Below are positions 1-8,900 of a stretch of 64,000 nt of DNA, piece by piece. A program made the position numbers and the translations under genes. This stretch comes from Pseudomonadota bacterium (lineage in GTDB: Bacteria; Myxococcota; Myxococcia; Myxococcales; Myxococcaceae): contig JAFAAN010000118.1 in the NCBI GenBank assembly GCA_023426545.1, positions 1 to 64,000 on the forward strand, read 5' to 3'. Numbering within the stretch: position 1 is the stretch's first letter; each line of letters begins with the position of its first letter. The notes under the pieces were generated by a model. It saw nothing but the letters and a program-made list of their open reading frames with translations. It ran no database searches and had not been told where the DNA came from.

Positions 1-435
1 ACCGGCCAACTCACCTATCATCTCTTCGAGAGTGCACACCGGGAACGCCGCCGCGACGGGCTGAGCAAGACGTCGAGGATGCAGCGCGAGTTCGCACACC
101 ACATCGAACAGGTGGGCCGCACTTACCCGGCCGACTCGTGCCTGCGTGTCATCCTCCTGGTGGACGGAGCTGCCTGGCACCGGGGCCGCGTGGTGGACGA
201 AGCGCTGCGAGCCAATCCACACGTGCTGCTCTACCGCCTGCCGCCCTATAGCCCTGAATTGCAGCCCATTGAGAACCTCTGGCGTCCGCTCCGGCACGAC
301 GTCAGCCACAACGTGCTGTACGACGCCATGCCGGAGCTGTCCGCCGCTCTTCATCGTCGGCTTCGCGAGTTCCAGCGAAATCCACGCTCCGTCCTGCGAG
401 CACTCGGACTACTGCAGGAACTTCACGTGTCCTGA
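1..435 (+). CDS. IS630-family transposase, C-terminal part (5' end outside window)
   Basis: The frame is open from the first base, so the gene starts upstream of the window. What remains is the C-terminal half of a DDE (IS630/Tc1-like) transposase. Visible are the strand with the second catalytic Asp (LLVDGAAWH) and the family hallmark YSPELQPIENLW, whose Glu is the third catalytic residue. It would cut and join DNA for transposition of an IS630-type element. It stops at TGA 433-435 and the reading frame looks intact. It belongs to a different subgroup from the damaged transposase at 10449-10862 (PPYSPELQPIENLW against PAYSPDFNPIELW), so the two are not ends of one composite element. Confidence 0.85.
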   Translation, partial: TGQLTYHLFESAHRERRRDGLSKTSRMQREFAHHIEQVGRTYPADSCLRVILLVDGAAWHRGRVVDEALRANPHVLLYRLPPYSPELQPIENLWRPLRHDVSHNVLYDAMPELSAALHRRLREFQRNPRSVLRALGLLQELHVS

Positions 436-565
436 ATGAGCAGCGCCTGTCCACTGCCCTCCAGTACAGGAGGTCCGTCCACCAAGGGCAGCGGCCCCGC
501 ACGGAGGAATGGCCGCCACGCCTCACCGCTACGATTCCCCCCAACACACACTCCGGGGGGACGTC

Positions 566-1393
566 ATGGCAGAGAGCGTGCCTGTGGTGGGCGGTAGCGC
601 TGGCAATCGCGCGGGGGAAATCGTGGGCGCCATTCCCCGCTCGGAGTACGGGCGGATGGCGGTCCTCACCACGGCCATGCCCATGGCCGTCCTCGCCGCG
701 ACGTGGTTCCTGCCGCCGGGGTGGAACCTGCTGGGGACGGCCGCCATGCTCACCGGCTTCCTGCTGGTGTTGGGCAAGGCCATCGTGGGCGTGCCCCTGG
801 CCCTGCTCATCAGCGAGCGCAACCTGATGAGCCTCTCCCGCTTCCAGGCGTTGGTGTGGACCGTGGTGGTGATGGGCGGCTACCTGACGATGACGCTCTC
901 CCGCGTGAAGGCCGGCGCGTCCAACGCCGTGGGCGTGGACATCCCCCAGGAGCTCTGGATTGCCATGGGCATCTCCACCACGTCGCTGCTGGGCACACCG
1001 CTGGTGCTGGGTGGCAAGCGAGCGCGCAGCCCGGACGAGAAGCTGGTGCAGAACACCTCCGTCCAGCTCGCGGAGGCCCCCGCGGACATCGACGCGCACC
1101 GCCAGGGCGTGCTGTACGCCAACGCGAACATGACCGACGCGCGCATGGCGGACATGTTCCAGGGTGACGAGGTGGGCAACACCGCGCACATCGACCTGGC
1201 CAAGGTGCAGATGTTCTATTTCACGCTCATCGCCGCGGTGGGCTACTTCATGGACGTGGCCATGTCGGTGGTACGCGGCTCCACCAGCGCGATGCCCGCG
1301 CTGTCGCAAGGCATGCTCGCCCTGCTGGCCATCAGCCATGGTGGATACCTGCTAGGCAAGACGAGCGACCACTCGAATTCCAAACAGGCCTGA
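566..1393 (+). CDS. Multi-pass membrane protein of unknown function
   Basis: A 275-residue protein. I chose the ATG at 566, after a run of G, rather than the upstream ATG at 509. Hydrophobic segments occur near residues 32-48, 55-80, 92-110 and 132-150. A soluble stretch of about 65 residues follows, then two more segments at the C-terminus. The pattern around SLSRFQALVWTVVVMGG recalls uncharacterised inner-membrane proteins, but I cannot assign a function. Its last codons (DHSNSKQA then stop) lie in the left copy of a long direct repeat. The right copy at 10901 encodes DHSSSKQA then stop, so this gene originally sat directly upstream of the acetate-operon porin. It may therefore belong functionally to acetate metabolism; that is inference. 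Confidence 0.7.
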   Translation: MAESVPVVGGSAGNRAGEIVGAIPRSEYGRMAVLTTAMPMAVLAATWFLPPGWNLLGTAAMLTGFLLVLGKAIVGVPLALLISERNLMSLSRFQALVWTVVVMGGYLTMTLSRVKAGASNAVGVDIPQELWIAMGISTTSLLGTPLVLGGKRARSPDEKLVQNTSVQLAEAPADIDAHRQGVLYANANMTDARMADMFQGDEVGNTAHIDLAKVQMFYFTLIAAVGYFMDVAMSVVRGSTSAMPALSQGMLALLAISHGGYLLGKTSDHSNSKQA

Positions 1394-1623
1394 CGCCGGG
1401 CGCGAAACGTTACGACGCAGCGCATGAAGCGTTACCGAGGTAACGCGCACGTCACCTTCGGTAACGCCTGACGCGCCGAGCCAACCTGCGACGTCCTGAA
1501 TCTCCGAGCGCGGCGCGTTGGCAGACGCGTTGCTCTAGCGGTGGGCATGCGCAATGCCCACGCACGCATGCTGTCGCTCATGACCGCGCTCGCGGTCCTG
1601 CTGTCAGCCGCTTCGTCGAGCGC
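1365..1623. repeat. Left copy of ~260-bp direct repeat flanking the island
   Basis: Aligns with 10901-11160 over its whole length with roughly 15 differences and one single-base indel (about 94% identity by eye). It carries the 3' end of the membrane protein gene, the palindromic operator, the promoter region and the first 26 codons of the acetate-operon porin. Similarity ends abruptly just after the signal-peptide codons, at 1623/11160. At the other end it fades just upstream of 1365/10901. Confidence 0.9.
1430..1445. promoter_or_regulatory. Palindromic operator, left copy
   Basis: A 16-bp perfect inverted repeat, CGTTACC-GA-GGTAACG, flanked by related half-sites (ACGTTACG about 25 bp upstream and TCGGTAACG about 15 bp downstream). 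It lies about 100 bp before the porin start codon in both repeat copies. It looks like a dimeric regulator site for the porin-acs-actP operon; the regulator is unknown. In this copy the operon it once controlled has been displaced to 11084. Confidence 0.55.
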
Positions 1624-1750
1624 TTTTCCCCCCGGATCCGAGACCACTGGACGCTACCGATGGTGTAGCGCGCGCTTCAGCCGCTCTTGCTACGCCAGAT
1701 TGGCACCTGCCCGCTTGCAACAGGGTCATCAGCCCCAGAACTCCGCCTGA
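1547..1750 (+). pseudogene. Truncated porin start (signal peptide only)
   Basis: The first 26 codons match the signal peptide of the intact porin at 11084 almost residue for residue (MRNAHARMLSLM then ALAVLLSA). After the SSAF cleavage region the sequence becomes unrelated and runs to a stop at 1748-1750. This is the left remnant of the porin gene, cut when the island was inserted or the junction duplicated. Any product would be a short exported peptide without a barrel. Confidence 0.85.
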
Positions 1751-1779
1751 GCTACCCTCTCGTATGTGACCGAGTCGCA

Positions 1780-2334
1780 TTAGGAAGACAGCCATTGGCT
1801 CAATCCAGCGTAGTCCTTATGTGAAAAGTTCACCCAGAAACTGGGATTACCATTCGACTCGACATAATCCACGGTTGGATAAAGACCGAGGTACTCTTGG
1901 TTGACCGTTTGGGTAGCCAAGTTGATGTCCTCGACAACCGGGATCACAGCGACTTTCTTACCGGCGCCGTCACCGACGCCGACCTCCCAAGGCATCCACA
2001 CAGAGTCCCCTGCATTCTGCGAGATGGCGAAGAGGACCGAAGAACTGGACCTGATACGTCGGCGGATGCGGTGAGCGTTCGCTGATGTCACATGCGTGCG
2101 ATCAAGAACGGCGTCCTCTACCCAGTCGACGTAGACCGTCAGTCCGTATTCGGTCAGCCGAGTGTATAGACCGGAGACCAGTTCCTTATCCAGATAGCAA
2201 TGCGAGAGGAACACGTCGAACGAACCCACCTGGGCACTGGCTTCCTTGATGATGACCGAGTCGGTTCTCCACGATGACTTTGCGAGCCGTGAGCGCGCCC
2301 AACCGCGAACGAGGCTTTTGGTCAGCAGGGCCAT
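1780..2334 (-). CDS. TIR-domain protein, fourth TIR of the Thoeris operon
   Basis: A 184-residue protein, last gene of the minus-strand Thoeris operon and 24 nt after its neighbour. Residues 1-36 form a basic helical leader. A canonical TIR fold follows, starting at FDVFLSHCYLDK (39-50). The segment SVWMPWE (111-117) places Glu117 in the position of the catalytic glutamate of NAD+-consuming TIR enzymes. Unlike its ThsB neighbours it has the classical bacterial TIR motif set rather than the MTH538/DUF1863 type. It could be an additional phage sensor making a cyclic-ADP-ribose-like signal, or a direct NADase effector; sequence does not decide. A GGAAGGA element lies about 12 nt before ATG 2334. 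Its 3' end faces the orphan porin promoter in the left repeat. Confidence 0.8.
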   Translation of the reverse strand: MALLTKSLVRGWARSRLAKSSWRTDSVIIKEASAQVGSFDVFLSHCYLDKELVSGLYTRLTEYGLTVYVDWVEDAVLDRTHVTSANAHRIRRRIRSSSSVLFAISQNAGDSVWMPWEVGVGDGAGKKVAVIPVVEDINLATQTVNQEYLGLYPTVDYVESNGNPSFWVNFSHKDYAGLSQWLSS

Positions 2335-2358
2335 GGAGGTCTGCTCGTTCCTTCCTTG

Positions 2359-2757
2359 TCAATACCGGCCATCAAAAATATCAGAGAGCGCCTCACGCAG
2401 GTCCTGCGGAGAGAATGGGCTCATCCGTTTCCCACGCACTTCTGGAGGTGCGGCCCCAGTGCTATTTGGGAGACGGGTAACGATGACCGGTTTGCCGGAT
2501 GTGGAGCAGTAATGAATCTCTTCGTCGACCCAGCGACGATTGTGAGTATCTTGCCCCACTAGTACCAGGAGCGCGTCAGCCGAGCGCATGAGCGGACGCA
2601 AGTGAGCACGGATGGCAGAGATCCCGCCCTGCCTGACGTCGTCCGTCTCGGTGAGGATGTCGACCTCCCCAAGGAGGCCACGACGAGCCCAATCCTTGAC
2701 CTGCTCGCGATAGGCATAGTCCTCAAACACGTAGCTCAAAAAAATATTGCGTCGCAT
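2359..2757 (-). CDS. Short TIR-like (DUF1863-type) protein of the Thoeris operon
   Basis: A 132-residue TIR-like protein. It opens with the first beta strand NIFLSYVFEDY (4-14), shows the core strand ALLVLVGQDT (62-71), and has RRWVDEEI (74-81). Glu80 there aligns with the catalytic Glu of ThsB (RWVxYEI). It is shorter than the two ThsB proteins and lacks their FFSFHY signature. It is probably a diverged ThsB-like sensor. The AAGGAG ribosome site overlaps the TAA of the upstream thsB, with a 10-nt intergenic gap, so the two are translationally linked. Assignment to Thoeris rests on operon position plus the TIR-like fold. Confidence 0.78.
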   Translation of the reverse strand: MRRNIFLSYVFEDYAYREQVKDWARRGLLGEVDILTETDDVRQGGISAIRAHLRPLMRSADALLVLVGQDTHNRRWVDEEIHYCSTSGKPVIVTRLPNSTGAAPPEVRGKRMSPFSPQDLREALSDIFDGRY

Positions 2758-2767
2758 GCACTACTCC

Positions 2768-3211
2768 TTACTTTCCGGCCTTCCTTGCTGCCGCATCAAC
2801 CCACTCACCGAACTTACTGGAGTTCCACTCGTACACGGGAGCTCCGGCGTCATAGAGAGCTCGCGGCACGGGGCCTCTTATAGAAGTTCTTCCATACTGG
2901 TCCTTGATCTGGTCGATGTAGATGCCGAGCAGGCCGTTGCCTCGCTGGATGCTCTTTTTGATCTCGTAATCAACCCACTCCCGATACGCAGTCTCCGCAC
3001 CAATGAGGACCGCAGTGACAGTGGTGTTCGCGAGCGCAGCGTCGATCATTCGTTGGATGGCTGCGTCACCCTTCCGCTTTGCCTCCTCCCATAGGGAGGC
3101 ATCCTGAAAGCCAGCAGCCGCTGTCCCATCTATAATGTGCGCATTGCGCACGATACTCGCCCTCCATACGTCGTTCTGGTAGTGGAAGCTGAAAAATACA
3201 CGCCGTGCCAT
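2768..3211 (-). CDS. thsB: Thoeris TIR sensor ThsB (first copy)
   Basis: A 147-residue protein beginning ARRVFFSFHYQNDVW, the signature opening of ThsB/MTH538 TIR-like proteins. The block FQDASLWEEAK (35-45) and the strand TAVLIGAETA are present. REWVDYEI carries Glu83 at the position of the catalytic glutamate. In known Thoeris systems ThsB detects infection and converts NAD+ into a cyclic ADP-ribose-type signal that activates ThsA. The start at 3211 is chosen over an upstream ATG because GAGGAGGGG sits just before it and the family begins here. The gene lies 17 nt after thsA. Confidence 0.92.
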   Translation of the reverse strand: MARRVFFSFHYQNDVWRASIVRNAHIIDGTAAAGFQDASLWEEAKRKGDAAIQRMIDAALANTTVTAVLIGAETAYREWVDYEIKKSIQRGNGLLGIYIDQIKDQYGRTSIRGPVPRALYDAGAPVYEWNSSKFGEWVDAAARKAGK

Positions 3212-3228
3212 CTTGCCCCTCCTCGTTG

Positions 3229-4674
3229 TCACTTCGGTGCAATCGTCTTGATGATACCGAAGATGGCGTCGAGCCACTTCGCCTCGCCTGCGCCCGGATC
3301 TGCGAGCAATTCCAGGTGCCTCTTGACCTTGGGAGCGTAGGGTCCAAAGTACTTGTCAAGCGCTGCAAGCACCCGCCCCGATAAAGTCTGTGCAGCATGG
3401 CCTGTGACCGCCACGGGGATTGGGAAGACACCTCGCTCCACTGCGAGCTCAAATTCTCGGAACACCCCATTAGCTGCGGTCGTCTGCCCAGTTGCCTGAT
3501 CAGCCTTGTTGCCTGCGATGAACACGGCGAAGCCGACCTTCGCGAGCATTTCCTGTCTGTACCGCTCCCAGATAGTGTCTAGGCTGGTTCGCTCAGGCTG
3601 GACCTGAGGGAAGGGCCGGAGCACGGTTCGTTCCTGGAGCTGCGTGGCCGGGCTTGCATAGAGTTCCTCCAGCGCTCCCACCATGACTGCGCCTCCGATT
3701 CCGAGCCCGATGCCGGAAATCAGGTTGCAGTCGCGCCGAATGATCTCCCGGCCAAGTGAACGCGCGAATGCCTCAAGGCGCTCCTGCCCGAAAGGGGTGA
3801 ACTCGTGAGCACTCCCGGAGACGAACACATTTTTCCGCACCGAACGGCGGTTGAGTTCGCGGAGGATCTCCGTGATCTCATTGAAGTCATCGATCAGCAG
3901 CGTCTGGATGCCGTAGTTCTGAAGATCCTCGATACGCAGGGTGAGCAACCGGGTCTGATATTCCACATCTGCGTCGGTCATGTCGCCTTCCTTGACGACC
4001 TTGCGCATGATGCAGTAGTGCTCGCGCTTGTTCTCCCCGAGCAGTGCACGGATGCGCGCGAGAATGTGATCCATGTTGGGGTCCGAAAAGCTGTACCCCA
4101 GGAACAGGAACGACTTCGAGACGAGGTGCCCACGCATTTGCACGCTAAAAAGATTTCGCTTGGCCTCGAACGCCGCGAAATCATCCTTTGTCAGAACTGC
4201 TTCATCAGGCGCCTCGACGTCTCCATGCATTTTGTAGAGAACGCAGTCCGTACGCGGTTTCGTGTGCGCGAGATCCGTGTCTCTTCGCTTCACATCCACA
4301 CGCTTGTGGGCCTCCTTGAATGCCTGCTCGATAACCTGATCGTAGTTCGTTGTCCAGACAGTGGATACTGGCAGCGTCGCAATGAGTCGATGGTTCTCAG
4401 TGAGGTACGCCTCTTTGGTGAACTCGGTCACCAGCAATTGATTGATACGATGCCGCGTTTTGCGCTTGTTCTTGTGATACTGGGCAAGAGCGATGAGGTC
4501 GGTCTCACGGTTAATGTCGAGGTTGAGTTCCTCGGCAATATCCCGCATGAGTTCTTTCCAATTTACGAACCCTGCGGACCGGGACATCCCAGCGCCTAGA
4601 AAGAACGCGACCGTGTCCGAGTCCATCTCGCGCTGGAAGTTGTTCAGTAATGTGTTCTTGTCGATCACTGTCAT
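3229..4674 (-). CDS. thsA: Thoeris effector ThsA (SIR2-SLOG NAD+ hydrolase)
   Basis: A 481-residue protein with two domains. The N-terminal SIR2-like NADase (about 1-275) has the nucleotide loop FLGAGMS (25-31), TTNYDQ with Asn110 and KMHGD with His150, matching the catalytic Asn/His pair of ThsA. The C-terminal SLOG domain (about 280-480) begins KNVFVSGSA and contains the glycine loop ISGIGLGIGGAV (319-330). Known function: the SLOG domain binds the cyclic ADP-ribose isomer made by ThsB, which switches on NAD+ hydrolysis and stops phage growth by killing or arresting the cell. This architecture is the type I Thoeris effector, not the macro-domain transmembrane form. It is the second gene of the operon, 11 nt after the upstream thsB. 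Confidence 0.95.
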   Translation of the reverse strand: MTVIDKNTLLNNFQREMDSDTVAFFLGAGMSRSAGFVNWKELMRDIAEELNLDINRETDLIALAQYHKNKRKTRHRINQLLVTEFTKEAYLTENHRLIATLPVSTVWTTNYDQVIEQAFKEAHKRVDVKRRDTDLAHTKPRTDCVLYKMHGDVEAPDEAVLTKDDFAAFEAKRNLFSVQMRGHLVSKSFLFLGYSFSDPNMDHILARIRALLGENKREHYCIMRKVVKEGDMTDADVEYQTRLLTLRIEDLQNYGIQTLLIDDFNEITEILRELNRRSVRKNVFVSGSAHEFTPFGQERLEAFARSLGREIIRRDCNLISGIGLGIGGAVMVGALEELYASPATQLQERTVLRPFPQVQPERTSLDTIWERYRQEMLAKVGFAVFIAGNKADQATGQTTAANGVFREFELAVERGVFPIPVAVTGHAAQTLSGRVLAALDKYFGPYAPKVKRHLELLADPGAGEAKWLDAIFGIIKTIAPK

Positions 4675-4685
4675 TCGGTTGGCCT

Positions 4686-5168
4686 TCAGCCCCCTAAGAA
4701 CTTAGAGAGTTTGTTGAAGAAGCCCGGTTCCTCGTTCCGCAAACGCCAAGCTGACTCGACCCACGCACCGAACTCCCGTGCATTTGTCCACGTGTAGATG
4801 CTCGTGCCGTGCCGGCGAAGCAACTGCGGGAGGCGCCCCTTGCGAGCGACTTTCCCGTTCCGGTCGCGCAGTTTGTGAATATGGACGTCGATCAGGGCAT
4901 TGCCACGCTCAAGGCTTTGCTCGATTTCGTAGGTCACCCAACGGCGAGACGCTGTGTTTGCCCCAATGAGCACGTCAGTCATCGATGTGCCAGTGAGTCC
5001 CTCTTGGATGAGGCGTCGCAGTGCCGCAGGGTTCTTCGCCTTTGATTCCTCCCAGAGGGAGCGATCCGAGAATCCAACGGACTTGTCCCCGAACAAGAGC
5101 CCGCTGTTGCGGATCTGGTTCACACGCCAGATGTCGTCGTAGTGGAACGAGAAGTAGACTTGCCGCAC
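4686..5168 (-). CDS. thsB: Thoeris TIR sensor ThsB (second copy)
   Basis: First gene of the operon and the second recognisable ThsB. From the GTG at 5168 it is 160 residues: VRQVYFSFHYDD (1-12), FSDRSLWEESK (33-43), the strand DVLIGANTA (65-73) and RRWVTYEI with Glu81 as the likely catalytic residue. A further GTG at 5180 is in frame; I prefer 5168 because GAGGGG lies a few bases before it and the family normally begins near there. It is clearly diverged from the copy at 2768-3211, so it is an independent sensor rather than a recent duplicate. Multiple ThsB genes per ThsA are known to widen the range of phages recognised. Confidence 0.92.
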   Translation of the reverse strand: MRQVYFSFHYDDIWRVNQIRNSGLLFGDKSVGFSDRSLWEESKAKNPAALRRLIQEGLTGTSMTDVLIGANTASRRWVTYEIEQSLERGNALIDVHIHKLRDRNGKVARKGRLPQLLRRHGTSIYTWTNAREFGAWVESAWRLRNEEPGFFNKLSKFLGG

Positions 5169-5479
5169 GGCCCCCCTCACAGCATGTCTCTATACTGCGC
5201 GCCTGTTGCGCATGGAAGCACACTGCCATCACTAACGCATTAATAATCGTTCGTGTCGGGACGAAACCTGTAGGTCATGTAGGATGCACACCCGGGGAAA
5301 CGGAGAGGACCACGCAATGGTACTCCCACCTGCAATCCTCCCCCAAGCCACACCTCGCCAGTACACACGCTTCCGTCAGCCTCCCACGGGCATCCGTGAA
5401 GCCTTTGGCTGATGGTGGGCTCAAGACCTACAATAAAGGAGAGTCGCAGCCCGCGCCGGGTTGCCGCCTTCGAGGGCAT
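5169..5479 (-). promoter_or_regulatory. Upstream region of the Thoeris operon
   Basis: About 310 bp without a convincing gene, between the operon start and the IS3 remnant. Read on the minus strand, it has an AT-richer patch near 5236-5250 and a TATAGA-like hexamer at about 5189-5194, with CTTCCA about 18 bp upstream. These are candidate promoter elements only. The AT content stands out against the flanking chromosome. Nothing else was recognised here. Confidence 0.35.
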
Positions 5480-5833
5480 CTAGGGCCACTGCGACGTGCC
5501 TTGCGACATTACTTCAGCCAACCCACGGAGCGCTCTCAACGCAGCTCGGCGAGGGTCAAGCTCGACCTCCAGTTCTCGGCCCCGCTTGCGCAGCTGGGAT
5601 AGCTCCTTGCGCTCGGCCGTCGTCAACGTCCCGGGCTTGCCCTCTCCCTGGTCCGCCTTGGCCTGATGCCCCCAGATTCGCAGCGCTAACTCGGTCAGGT
5701 CCAAGTCCCGGGCTACCTGCGTCGCGGACTTACCCTCGGCCAGCACCAACTTCGCCGAACCTGCCTTGAACTCCCGCGCGAAGTCCCGGCGCTTCCTTCG
5801 CGGCTCCTCCTGCTTCTCGTCGCTCTCGAACAT
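5480..5833 (-). pseudogene. IS3-family transposase OrfA remnant
   Basis: Residues 14-90 read as a typical IS3 OrfA helix-turn-helix protein: RRDFAREFKAGSAKLV, then GKSATQVARDLDL, then the AL(R)xW and LTTAERxELxxLRKR segments leading into the leucine-zipper region. The expected ending of OrfA is replaced by unrelated residues after about residue 90. No OrfB (DDE catalytic subunit) follows, so the element cannot move by itself. It separates the Thoeris operon from the giant fusion gene and marks a rearrangement point within the island. Confidence 0.8.
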
Positions 5834-5860
5834 TCTCGTGATCCTGCAGAACCTCTCGGG

Positions 5861-5885
5861 TGTCCACGGAACTGGGGTAGTCTCA
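5861..5885 (-). repeat. Probable IS3 terminal inverted repeat
   Basis: Just upstream of the OrfA start (minus strand) the sequence read from 5885 to 5861 begins TGAGACTACCCCAG and ends in GTGGACA. This is the form of many IS3-family left ends. It fixes one edge of the IS3 fragment at about 5885. I found no matching right end on the other side. Confidence 0.55.
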
Positions 5886-5969
5886 CAGCGGACTCTCCCC
5901 CTATTGGCTCATGAATGAAGAAGGGAGAGCTCCGCGCGGAGGCAGGACGACAGGCCTCGCCTCCCCCCT

Positions 5970-8900
5970 ATGCGCCACCTCAGGAATCCCAACAACGCAA
6001 TGGACTCTGCCCTCCCGTGCACAGAACAGAACTCCGGTGGTGGATCCAATGAAGGTGCGGAACTCGTCCGTCAAATTTGGGCTTCCTGGGAGCAAATCCT
6101 AACTAGCGGTCTCAGGTCGCACATTGCTCAAAATCTCATCCTCGCATTCACCCTTCTCCGGCGCGTCGAATGCATCCTCACGAGCACAAAGAAGCAGGCG
6201 TGTGACGAGCACGAGCGGCTCAGAGGAAGCCATCCTGCGGATGTTGATCGAGCCCTGTGTAGCATCACGGGCGTCCCCTTTTACAACACCTCCAGCCTTG
6301 ATCTCGAAAACGTCACACGAGGCAGCAGACCAAATACTCGGTTGGACCTCATACGCTATATTCAAGGCTTCTCAGCTAGCGTATACGACATCCTCGAACC
6401 CTTGGGCCTGCCTGGGCACATCCGGGATATCCCCGACAGTCTCCTCTATCGTCTGATCGAACACTTCGCGAGGGTGGACCTTCATCCCCCAAAGGTTTCC
6501 AACAGCCTCATAATGGAGATCTTTGATGAACTGAGCCAGCGAGTCTTCGCCCAGACGAAGGGGTTCGACGGCGAGAAGCTCACTCCACGCGACGTCAGCC
6601 AGCTCGTGGCAGGCCTGCTCTGTACTCCTGACGCCCAGATTCATGGTGAACCTAGCAGCATACCCACGATCTACGATCCTGCCTGCGGGACTGGCGGCAT
6701 GCTCACTGCTGCAGTGGAGTGCCTCTCCAGGCAAGCCCCCCACATTCATACGAAGGTCTTTGGCCAGGAGCTAGCACGGGAGGCCCACGCCATCTGCAAG
6801 GCCAGGATGCTGCTGAACGGCCAGGACTTTGAGCACATCGCGCTCGGCAACACACTCTCAGCAGATGGCAACATCGGGCGAACGTTCGACTACATCCTAT
6901 CGACACCGCCATGGGGTATGGGCTGGAGGGGAGTCGAGGGGCTTGTGCGCGATGAGCACGAGCGGCTGGGCTTCACGGGGCGCTTTGGCGCCGGCCTCCC
7001 GCGTGTCAGTGATGGCTCGCTGCTCTGGGTCCAACACATGCTCTCCAAGCAGAAGCCATCGGATCCACATTCTCAGTCGGGTGGCAGCCGCCTGGGCCTT
7101 CTCTCCAATCGCTCGCCCCTCTTTGCCGGAGAGGCGGGCTCCGGCGAGAGCGACATCCGGCGATGGATCATAGAGAATGACTGGCTCGAAGCGATTATCT
7201 CCCTGCCGGACCAACTCTTCTTCCACACCGGAATTTCGACCTACCTTTGGGTGCTGAGCACTCGGAAGCTGCCGCATCGCCGAGGCAAGGTCCAGCTCAT
7301 TGACGCCTCGGGCCTCTGCTGGAGGTTGCAAAAGCCCATCGGCTTCAAACGTCACGAGTTGGGACCTGATCATGCTGGCATCATCCTGGCGACTCATCAG
7401 GCCTTCACCGAAACCAGGATCAGCAGACTCCTCGACAACCAGGACCTAGGCTATCGCCGTCTCATCATCGATGTGCCCCTACGACTTAACTTTCAGACGT
7501 CATTCGAGCGCATCGAACGCCTGAAGAAAGCACCCGCCTTCCAGAAACTCGCTAAAGCCGAAGGTCACCCTCCGTCCCACACATCTCAAGAGGGCCGTGA
7601 GTTGCAGCAGCGGCTCCTCGCAGTGCTGCACTCCCTCGCCCCCCAAGAGCGCATCAAGAACCGCGAAGAGTTCAACCAGGCACTGCAGTCTGCCTTCACG
7701 ACCGCAGGACTACACCTTTCCGCCCCTCTCCATAAGACCATCCTGTCCTGCTTGTCGGAGTACGACGAGACTGCTGACATCTGCATCGGTGCGGGGGGGC
7801 GCCCTGAGCCCGCCCTTGCACTGCGCGATGCTGAAAATGTTCCGCTTCAGGTGGACCCCACCACCTATTTAGAGCGTGAGGTGAAGCCGCACGTCCCGGA
7901 CGCCTGGGTGGATCCATCGAAGACTAGGGTGGGCTACGAAATCCGCTTTGAACGATACTTCCATCCGACCGGCGCTCAGCTCGGGACCGCCCCTTCTCCT
8001 AGGCCAGAAACCGATCCACTCCAGCAGAAGAGAAGGCTACTGCTCCAACAGGCCAGGATCCGTAACTTCGGCCCGTTCGAGCACCTCACCATTAGACTCC
8101 GGCCCTCGCTCAATGTCATCACGGGTCTGAATGGCGCCGGGAAGACCCAATGCATCGGCGCGCTCCTCTTTGCGCTGGGAGGCAGTCGAACCAGACCCGA
8201 GCTGAAGCCTGGGAATGCGAGCGTGGTTGAACTCCGCTTGAGCGATGCAGGCGTGGACTCCAGAGTCATCACGCGCACCGTCCCAGCTGCCGATGGCACT
8301 CTCGAGGTCCGCCAACGCTGGCGCGATGCGCCGCCTGGAGTTGCGAATTTCGTCCATGCCACGCTCCCATCCATGCTTGCCGGCCGCTCGTCGAGAGACG
8401 TCCTCGACGTGGCAGAATGGCAACTCGTGAGCGCCCTCAATCTGCTAGCGGAACTTGAGGCACGAGGATACTGGCGCACCCTGCTTCAGCTCCCTTCGAG
8501 AGCAAGGGCTGACAGGTTGCGCATGCTCTCAGCGGGCGACTACAGTGTGCTGCACTTGGCTTTGATAGCGGCAACTCGCAAGCAGGCGAAGGCCTCCCTT
8601 CCACTCTTCATCGAGGAATCTTCCTTCTTGACGGTATCCGTGGAGGCACATGCTCTCGTTTACTCGCTTCTTAAGACAATCTCCAAACACCACCAGGTCA
8701 TCTTCACGTCGGTTCCTGACTCTCTCCCGGAAGCTTTGAAATCCAGCATAGTCGCAGAACTCGACAAGTTCGAAGCTCGGACGAATGCGTCCTCCGCGTT
8801 CTTCTCGCGCTGGTCTTCTGACGCACTCCTGCCCTTGGAACCACGAATACGAAGGGCTCCAGCTTCCGTCACCCCAACCGCTCTCCCGCGGATCTTCATC

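Noticed and set aside
5240..5479. 79-codon minus-strand frame upstream of Thoeris
   Set aside because: No ribosome site, no similarity, and it lies in the likely promoter region.
5970..8000. A complete type I restriction-modification system
   Set aside because: Only the methyltransferase-like part is present; no HsdS specificity or HsdR helicase-nuclease gene lies within the island.
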